Assembly: GCA_934133165.1 (NCBI GenBank)
Contig: CAKPAW010000014.1
Coordinates: forward strand, 1 to 18,360
Length of the DNA: 18,360 bases
Source of the DNA: an uncultured Clostridia bacterium
GTDB lineage: Bacteria > Bacillota > Clostridia > TANB77 > CAG-508
Direction of reading: 5' to 3'
Position 1 is the first letter of the stretch. The number at the start of each line of letters is the position of its first letter. Below are positions 13,430 through 18,360 of the stretch, in pieces. The translations under genes and the position numbers were made by a program. The notes below the pieces were generated by a model. It worked only from the letters and a program-made list of their open reading frames with translations, did not search any database and was not told the DNA's origin.

Positions 13430-15418
13430 ATGGAAAAAGAAGAGAACATTTTAGGTTATGAAAAAATAGGAAAACTAATTAGAAAATTTGCAATACCATG
13501 TATTATATCACTATTAGTAAACTCGCTATATAATATAGTTGACCAAATTTTCATAGGCTGGGGAGTAGGATATTTAGGAAATGGAGCAACAAACGTAGTA
13601 TTCCCACTTACGATGGTATGCCTTGCATTTGCATTAATGTTTGGAGATGGAGGAGCAGCATACTTAAGCTTAAAATTAGGAGAGAAAAAGCAAAAAGAAG
13701 CAGCAAAAGGTGTAGGAAATGCAATTACAATTTCAGTAATTGTTTCTATATTAATATGTGTAGGATATTTAATTTTCTTGCCACAATTATTAAATTTATT
13801 TGGATGTACAGATAATTTAAGAGAGAATGCTTTAAGTTATGGAGGAATTATAGTATTAGGACTTCCTTTTATGATGATAGGTTCAACATTAAATTCTATA
13901 ATAAGAGCAGATGGAAACCCAAAATATGCAATGACATCAATGGTAGCAGGAGCAATATTAAATATTATATTAGACCCTATATTTATATTTCCATTAAATA
14001 TGGGAGTACAAGGTGCTGCAATAGCAACTGTTATAAGCCAAATTGTAACATTTTTAATGAATATATTTTATATTAAAAAATTTAAATCTATAAAAATAGG
14101 AAAAGAAGAATTTAAACCACAAGCACAAGTTATAAGAAAAGTATCAGCATTAGGAATAAGCAGTTTTATAACTCAAATGAGCATCGTGCTAGTTATAGCA
14201 TTTGAAAATAATTTACTTGGAAAATACGGAGCAGAATCAAAATATGGTGCAGATATACCAATTACAGTACTTGGTATAGTTATGAAAATAAGCCAAATAT
14301 TAAATAGTATAATAATAGGAATTGCAGCAGGTTCACAACCAATATTAGGTTACAACTATGGAGCTGGAAAATATGATAGAGTTAAGAAGACTTTAAAATA
14401 TGTATTAGGATTAAGCGTAATAATTAGTACAATAGCATTTATATTATTCCAAACAATACCAGATAAACTTATCTCAATATTTGGTAGTGGAAATGAACTA
14501 TATATGGACTTTGCATGTGTAGCATTTAGAACATATTTAATGTTAGTAATTTGTAATGGTGTACAAATACCATCAGGAATATTCTTCCAAGCAATTGGAA
14601 AAAGCGCAAAAAGTGCAATACTTTCATTATCTAGACAAATCTTATTCTTAATACCAGCAATGGTTATATTTGGAAGCATGTTTGGACTAATTGGTGTATT
14701 ATATGCAGGACCATTTGCAGATGGATTAGCATTTATAATATCAGGAATATTGATTATAGTAGAAATGAAGCATTTAGGAAAAGGAAAGGTTAAAAGTGAA
14801 GCCTTAGTAGATGACACAAGTACAGACAAAAAGGTAAAAGACCATATAGTAATAACAATTTCTAGAGAATATGGTTCAGGTGGAAGATATGTAGGAAGAC
14901 TAATTGCAGATAAGCTAGGAATTAAGTTTTATGATAAAGAAATCATTACAAAACTAGCAAAAGCAACAGGTTTATCAGAAGAATACATAGAAAATAATGA
15001 ACAAAAAAGAGATGCATCAGCAATATTAAATAACGGATATTATACGGGACTAGATAATGCAGATGAGTTATTTGTAAAAGAAACAGAATTAATAAAAGAA
15101 TTAGCAGCAAAAGATTCATGTGTAATAATAGGAAGATGTGCAGATTTCATATTAAAGGACGAAAAAAATGTAGTAAAAGTATTTGTTTACAGTGGAATGG
15201 AAGATAAAATAAAGAGAGCTACACAAATATATGGATATGAAGAAGATAAAGCTAAAAAAGAAATAGAAAGAATAGATAAATTAAGAGCCAATCATTACAA
15301 ACATTACACAGACAAAGATTGGAAGGACTTTAGCAATTATGATATTTGTATAAATAGTGATTTACTAGGAGTAGAAAAAAGTGCAGATGTGATTTGTAAT
15401 ATGGTAAAAGGAAAATAA
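13430..15418 (+). CDS. MATE-family efflux transporter fused to a cytidylate-kinase-like domain
   Basis: The 662-residue product has two parts. Residues about 1-455 are a MATE (multidrug and toxin extrusion) transporter of the MepA-like type, with about twelve hydrophobic helices and typical segments P-C-I-I-S-L-L-V-N-S-L-Y-N-I-V-D-Q-I-F-I-G, I-R-A-D-G-N-P-K-Y-A-M and A-A-G-S-Q-P-I-L-G-Y-N-Y-G-A-G. A short hydrophilic linker leads to residues about 470-660, a cytidylate-kinase-like domain starting I-T-I-S-R-E-Y-G-S-G-G-R with the usual Arg-type P-loop of that family, then I-I-G-R-C-A-D-F-I-L and a C-terminal I-C-I-N-S-D. The kinase part would be cytoplasmic; its substrate is unknown, and the fused form might sense or modify something tied to export. 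The frame is open across the junction. ATG 13430 has AAAGGA four bases upstream and AAGGAG (13410-13415) farther away. The leader before it is likely regulatory. Confidence 0.9.
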   Translation: MEKEENILGYEKIGKLIRKFAIPCIISLLVNSLYNIVDQIFIGWGVGYLGNGATNVVFPLTMVCLAFALMFGDGGAAYLSLKLGEKKQKEAAKGVGNAITISVIVSILICVGYLIFLPQLLNLFGCTDNLRENALSYGGIIVLGLPFMMIGSTLNSIIRADGNPKYAMTSMVAGAILNIILDPIFIFPLNMGVQGAAIATVISQIVTFLMNIFYIKKFKSIKIGKEEFKPQAQVIRKVSALGISSFITQMSIVLVIAFENNLLGKYGAESKYGADIPITVLGIVMKISQILNSIIIGIAAGSQPILGYNYGAGKYDRVKKTLKYVLGLSVIISTIAFILFQTIPDKLISIFGSGNELYMDFACVAFRTYLMLVICNGVQIPSGIFFQAIGKSAKSAILSLSRQILFLIPAMVIFGSMFGLIGVLYAGPFADGLAFIISGILIIVEMKHLGKGKVKSEALVDDTSTDKKVKDHIVITISREYGSGGRYVGRLIADKLGIKFYDKEIITKLAKATGLSEEYIENNEQKRDASAILNNGYYTGLDNADELFVKETELIKELAAKDSCVIIGRCADFILKDEKNVVKVFVYSGMEDKIKRATQIYGYEEDKAKKEIERIDKLRANHYKHYTDKDWKDFSNYDICINSDLLGVEKSADVICNMVKGK

Positions 15419-15449
15419 CAACGATTCTACATAAAATAATATAAAATGT

Positions 15450-15478
15450 TTGCAATAAGTAACATAATGTGCTATACT
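15450..15478 (+). promoter_or_regulatory. Promoter with extended -10 for the gene at 15524
   Basis: TTGCAA (15450-15455), a 17-base spacer and TATACT (15473-15478) preceded by TGC (15470-15472). Its position shows that the open frame upstream of 15524 is leader, not coding. Confidence 0.75.
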
Positions 15479-15523
15479 AATATTGTAGTTACAAATTTAT
15501 ACAATATTAAGGAGGATTCCAAA

Positions 15524-15943
15524 ATGGAAGAAAAAATGATAACATTAGCTACAAAAATTCAGTTTTCAGAGGAACGGTTAGAAGAAATTTTTGCTGTTCC
15601 AAAAACAAAAAAACTTTTTGACGAATTTATGCAAAAGGAGGAAAGTGTGAAAACAATACAGGAATTAAACGAGTTACTTGTAAGTGCTTGTACAACAGAA
15701 AACGATGGTGGAGAAGAGCTTAAACAATTTAAAGAAAATATAATTAAGGATATAAAGGTTTATATTTTATGCGGGGCCATCCAAAAAATGATAAATGGGA
15801 AATCATTAAACCAGGCAGTTTGGGCTACTTTGAAAGAAGAAATCAAAGAGGCAACCATTTTTGATGATGTAAAAGCAAGAATTATTAGTCAACTAGTGTT
15901 AGAACGGAGTTTAGATGGGGCTATTGCAGTAATTCTTGGCTAG
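15524..15943 (+). CDS. Hypothetical protein, 139 aa, predicted helical
   Basis: I do not recognise this protein. It is 139 residues, mostly helix-forming and acidic, with no membrane segment, and a mildly hydrophobic region around K-V-Y-I-L-C-G-A-I-Q-K-M-I and at the C-terminus (A-I-A-V-I-L-G). The frame is open back to 15446, but a perfect AAGGAGG (15509-15515) eight bases before ATG 15524 and a promoter at 15450-15478 fix the shorter form. Codon use (CGG, GGG, GCC) is less AT-biased than in its neighbours, as in the orphan gene at 3642-3962, which hints at acquisition. It is a single-gene unit with its own terminator between the MATE-kinase and tyrS genes. Confidence 0.75.
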   Translation: MEEKMITLATKIQFSEERLEEIFAVPKTKKLFDEFMQKEESVKTIQELNELLVSACTTENDGGEELKQFKENIIKDIKVYILCGAIQKMINGKSLNQAVWATLKEEIKEATIFDDVKARIISQLVLERSLDGAIAVILG

Positions 15944-15950
15944 TTATCAA

Positions 15951-16000
15951 AAAAAAGACCACAGAAATTAGAGTATTTTCTATTTCCTGTGGCTCTTTTT
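15951..16000 (+). terminator. Intrinsic terminator after the gene at 15524
   Basis: An A-run and CCACAG (15959-15964) pair with CTGTGG (15987-15992) and a T-run ending at 16000, with small bulges in the inner stem. It begins within ten bases of the stop codon. Confidence 0.85.
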
Positions 16001-16029
16001 ATATAGTTAAAGAAATACTAAATTTTTTC

Positions 16030-16058
16030 TTGAAAATTAAGAAAACTTATAGTATAAT
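16030..16058 (+). promoter_or_regulatory. Promoter of the tyrS T-box leader
   Basis: TTGAAA (16030-16035), 17-base spacer, TATAAT (16053-16058). Unlike most other promoters here it has no TGn before the -10. Confidence 0.8.
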
Positions 16059-16064
16059 AAAAAC

Positions 16065-16298
16065 ATAATCAATTTAATTGCGTTTTAAAAAGAAACCTAG
16101 TAGTAATTTTATAGTAACTTTAAAGAGAGATAGTGGTAGGTGAAAACTATTAGCATATAAAATTACGAATTACAATTCTTATAGTAATTAACGTGTAGCT
16201 ACGAACAGCTAAATAAGGCTTATTAAAGTAAGTAAATAAAGGTGGTACCACGAGTCAAATCGTCCTTTAACAGGATGTATTTGGCTCTTTTGTTTTTT
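16065..16298 (+). promoter_or_regulatory. T-box riboswitch, tyrosine-specific
   Basis: The leader has the hallmarks of a T-box that reads tRNATyr charging. Stem I is formed by a GTAATTTTATA-like arm near 16101-16112 and TATAAAATTAC at 16156-16166. An AGTA on the 5' side and GAA on the 3' side frame the specifier loop, where TAC followed by A (16171-16173) is a Tyr codon. The T-box core AAGGTGGTACCACG lies at 16239-16252 and offers UGGU to the ACCA end of tRNATyr. The terminator follows: GAGTCAAAT (16252-16260) with ATTTGGCTC (16279-16287), an inner TCCT/AGGA stem, then a T-rich run to 16298. Uncharged tRNATyr should favour the antiterminator and tyrS expression. Confidence 0.95.
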
Positions 16299-16377
16299 AT
16301 TGTTAAATAAATATCAGTTTATGAAACAATTAAATCACCATTATAAAAGTATTAAAATTTAAAAGGAGGAAATAAAA

Positions 16378-17604
16378 ATGACATTAGTTGAAGAATTAAA
16401 ATGGAGAGGACTTATAAAAGATATATCAAGTCCAGAATTAGAAGAAAAATTAAATAAAGGAGGACTTACATTTTATATTGGAACAGATCCAACAGCAGAT
16501 AGCCTTCATGTAGGACACTTATCAAGTTTCTTAATTTCAAAAAGGTTAAAAGAAGCAGGTCATCACCCAATTTTATTAGTTGGTGGTGGAACAGGTATGA
16601 TAGGAGATCCACGACCTACTACAGAAAGAGCAATGATATCTAAAGAAGAGGTAAAACATAACTTTGAATGTTTAAAAGCTCAAGTTGAAAAAATATTTGG
16701 TTTTGAAGTTGTAAATAACAATGACTGGTACAAAGATATAAATGTAATAGACTTCTTAAGAGATTACGGAAAATTTTTCAATATAAATTACATGCTTGAT
16801 AAAGATATAATTAGAAGAAGATTAGATAGTGGAATTACATATACAGAATTTTCATATATGATTTTACAAGCATTAGATTTTAAATGGCTACATGAAAATA
16901 AAGGTGTAGACCTACAATGTGCAGGTTCAGATCAATGGGGAAATATTACAGCAGGTATAGATTTGATTAGAAAATCTACAGGTGATGAAGTATATGCGTT
17001 TACAATGCCACTAGTCACAGATTCTCAAGGAAAGAAATTTGGAAAAAGTGAAGGAAATGCACTATGGCTTGATAAGGAGAAAACTTCAAGTTACAAATTA
17101 TATCAATTCTTTACAAATGTAGAAGATAGTATGGTAATTGATTACCTAAAAATTTATACATTCCTTTCTAAAGAAGAAATTGAAGAATATGAAAGGAAAA
17201 ATAATGAACATCCAGAATTAAGAGAAGCTCACAAAGCATTAGCAAGAGAAATAATTACTTTCTTACATGGAAAAGAAGAATACGAAAAAGCGGTAAATTT
17301 AGCAGATCATTTATTTAACAATAAATTTGCTGATTTAAGCAAAAAAGATATTGAAGAATTATTTGGAAACGAAGATATTAAAGAAGTAGAAGCAAACCAA
17401 AATATTTTAGATTTATTAGTAACATTAGGTGCAGCATCAAGTAAAAGAGAAGCAAGAGAATTTGTATCTAATAATGCAGTATCAATAAATGGAGAAAAAA
17501 TAACAGATATAAATACAGTTGTAAATGATACTATGTTTATAGAAAATACATATATAGTTGTAAAAAGAGGAAAGAAAAATAATTATATAGGAAAGAGAAT
17601 TTAG
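16378..17604 (+). CDS. tyrS: Tyrosyl-tRNA synthetase
   Basis: This class I synthetase charges tRNATyr in the cytoplasm. The 408-residue protein has the ATP-binding H-V-G-H at residues 44-47 in G-T-D-P-T-A-D-S-L-H-V-G-H, the family-type K-F-G-K-S at 220-224 as the KMSKS equivalent, and the tyrosine-site block Q-C-A-G-S-D-Q-W-G-N-I between them. The C-terminus carries an S4-like RNA-binding domain (about 340-405; S-S-K-R-E-A-R-E-F-V, then S-I-N-G-E-K-I). The length is normal. The start has a strong AGGAGG site and follows the T-box leader by about 80 bases, so expression responds to uncharged tRNATyr. No terminator is evident between the stop codon and the promoter at 17625. Confidence 0.98.
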   Translation: MTLVEELKWRGLIKDISSPELEEKLNKGGLTFYIGTDPTADSLHVGHLSSFLISKRLKEAGHHPILLVGGGTGMIGDPRPTTERAMISKEEVKHNFECLKAQVEKIFGFEVVNNNDWYKDINVIDFLRDYGKFFNINYMLDKDIIRRRLDSGITYTEFSYMILQALDFKWLHENKGVDLQCAGSDQWGNITAGIDLIRKSTGDEVYAFTMPLVTDSQGKKFGKSEGNALWLDKEKTSSYKLYQFFTNVEDSMVIDYLKIYTFLSKEEIEEYERKNNEHPELREAHKALAREIITFLHGKEEYEKAVNLADHLFNNKFADLSKKDIEELFGNEDIKEVEANQNILDLLVTLGAASSKREAREFVSNNAVSINGEKITDINTVVNDTMFIENTYIVVKRGKKNNYIGKRI

Positions 17605-17624
17605 AATGAAATTTTAATCAGCTA

Positions 17625-17653
17625 TTGTAAGAACGTCTAAAATGTGTTACAAT
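17625..17653 (+). promoter_or_regulatory. Promoter with extended -10 for the gene at 17706
   Basis: TTGTAA (17625-17630), a 17-base spacer and TACAAT (17648-17653) preceded by TGT (17645-17647), starting about 20 bases after the tyrS stop codon. Confidence 0.75.
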
Positions 17654-17705
17654 AAGCAATGTAATAAGGTAACAATTCTTTAAGCTAATTAGTAGGAGGA
17701 TAAAA

Positions 17706-18008
17706 ATGCACAATGAAATAGTATTATATTACAATGAAAAATTGAAACGGGTAGAAAAAGAAGATTTTATTTACAAATTGCTAAAAGCAAAAGCAATTAC
17801 CAAAAGTAAGATAAGCCGTAAAATATATGAGTTTTTATTGGAAGACATAGACAAAACTATTGGAATACAGGTATATGAGGATGGAGAAGTGCGAATTAAT
17901 TTAGAGCACAAACATTATAAATCAAGTATATCTAAGTTTTATAATATACTTACAAACAGAAATAGGTATGAAGAATTAGAAGAGATTTTTAATCTTTTTG
18001 AAAGTTAA
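17706..18008 (+). CDS. Hypothetical protein, 100 aa
   Basis: I do not recognise this 100-residue protein. It is basic at the N-terminus and acidic at the C-terminus, soluble, and contains alternating predicted helix and strand (K-L-L-K-A-K-A-I-T-K-S-K-I-S-R-K-I-Y-E-F-L-L, then I-G-I-Q-V-Y-E-D-G-E-V-R-I-N-L). No catalytic motif or Cys pair is present. A strong AGGAGG-type site lies a few bases before the ATG. It has its own extended -10 promoter and terminator, so it is expressed independently of tyrS. Alternatives such as a small regulator or toxin/antitoxin partner are not supported by any motif. Confidence 0.75.
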   Translation: MHNEIVLYYNEKLKRVEKEDFIYKLLKAKAITKSKISRKIYEFLLEDIDKTIGIQVYEDGEVRINLEHKHYKSSISKFYNILTNRNRYEELEEIFNLFES

Positions 18009-18020
18009 AGGCAAAATGAG

Positions 18021-18060
18021 AAAAAAGAACACGCTATTTATAAAGAGTGTTCTTTTTTTT
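18021..18060 (+). terminator. Intrinsic terminator after the gene at 17706
   Basis: AAAAAAGAACAC (18021-18032) pairs with GTGTTCTTTTTT (18047-18058) around a 14-base loop, with Ts continuing to 18060. Confidence 0.92.
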
Positions 18061-18172
18061 GGCGTTTTATTATAAAATATGAAATATCTGTAAAAAAATA
18101 TAGTAAAAATATGAAAAATATGATATAAAAATAGAAAATGAATTAAATAAAAAAATTATGTAAAGGACAAAA

Positions 18173-18194
18173 GTGACCCGTCCCCAAATGTCCT
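18173..18194 (+). repeat. GC-rich 'ACCCGTCCCC' element (REP-like), second copy
   Basis: Within very AT-rich DNA, GGAC (from 18166), GTGACCCGTCCCC and a closing TGTCC (18190-18194) form an island in which the outer GGACA and TGTCC are inverted complements. It resembles the element at 376-415 in sequence style and in its position directly before a ribosome binding site. Apart from it, 18061-18165 shows only AT-rich sequence with no clear gene or promoter. Confidence 0.5.
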
Positions 18195-18211
18195 GAGAGA
18201 GGAAAATAAAA

Positions 18212-18360
18212 ATGTCATATATAGAGTTTAGAAATGTAAAGAAAGAATATAAAATGGGTGAAGTTACTATTAAAGCATTAGACAACACAAATTTTACAAT
18301 AGAAAAAGGTGAATTAGTAGTTATAGTAGGTCCATCTGGAGCAGGTAAAACTACTTGTTT
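18212..18360 (+). CDS. ABC transporter ATP-binding protein (5' part only)
   Basis: The first 49 codons are present and the gene runs off the window. The sequence begins M-S-Y-I-E-F-R-N-V-K-K-E-Y, continues with a G-E-V-T-I-K-A-L-D turn, and reaches the Walker A motif G-P-S-G-A-G-K-T-T at about residues 40-48. The spacing and the V-x-A-L-D block are typical of the LolD/MacB-type ATPases that pair with FtsX-like permeases, but the subfamily cannot be fixed from this fragment. A GAGAGG site at 18196-18202 precedes the ATG at 18212. The hairpin-type element at 18166-18194 directly abuts this site. Confidence 0.85.
   Translation, partial: MSYIEFRNVKKEYKMGEVTIKALDNTNFTIEKGELVVIVGPSGAGKTTC

Noticed and set aside
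15446..15523. A longer N-terminus for the gene at 15524
   Set aside because: A good promoter lies inside it and a perfect ribosome binding site precedes ATG 15524.
15524..15943. RiPP (Nif11-type) precursor suggested by the helical, acidic N-terminal part
   Set aside because: No Gly-Gly leader end, no Cys/Ser/Thr-rich core and no modifying enzyme nearby.

Overview
The window is AT-rich bacterial DNA that uses the standard code (TGG for Trp, TGA as a stop). It looks like an uncultured or gut-type member of the Firmicutes, class Clostridia. The evidence is strong AGGAGG-type ribosome binding sites, a T-box leader in front of tyrS, intrinsic terminators with U-runs, a eukaryote-like (type 2) IleS, DUF1653, WG-repeat and prepilin-like proteins of clostridial style, and promoters with TTGNNN-N17-TGnTATAAT architecture. 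No rRNA, tRNA, CRISPR array, transposase or integrase was seen. Names rest on motifs read by eye; no database search was possible.

Layout. (1) 1-3630: a small DUF1653 protein and ileS, separated by a short GC-richer hairpin element, ending in a strong terminator. (2) 3642-3962: an orphan gene on the minus strand. (3) 4166-6704: an extended -10 promoter, a membrane-anchored putative zinc metallopeptidase, then queA and a terminator. (4) 6664-9870: an accessory block between queA and tgt. It holds two divergent prepilin-like genes with nearly identical 5' ends and unrelated 3' ends, bounded by a 53-bp direct repeat of a terminator, then a third prepilin-like gene with a Cys/His-rich C-terminus. 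(5) 9953-12619: tgt followed closely by a membrane-anchored WG-repeat protein. (6) 12643-13240: a monocistronic gene for a small protein with a possible Cys-His active site. (7) 13264-15418: a promoter, a structured and apparently terminated leader RNA, and a MATE transporter fused to a cytidylate-kinase-like domain. (8) 15450-16000: a small orphan gene with its own promoter and terminator. (9) 16030-17604: a promoter, a tyrosine T-box and tyrS. (10) 17625-18058: another small orphan gene. (11) 18166-18360: a second GC-rich GTCCC-type element directly before the truncated start of an ABC-transporter ATPase gene.

Functional picture. ileS and tyrS charge tRNAs. QueA and Tgt work in the same pathway, placing and completing queuosine at the wobble position of GUN-anticodon tRNAs, including the tRNATyr that TyrS charges. 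In many Firmicutes queA and tgt are adjacent; here a surface-pilin block with recombinogenic repeats sits between them. That block (common N-terminal assembly segment, interchangeable tail-fibre-like or Cys/His-rich distal part, 218-bp inverted repeats around a pair of divergent promoters) is the most interesting part of the window. The second is the leader RNA before the MATE-kinase fusion.
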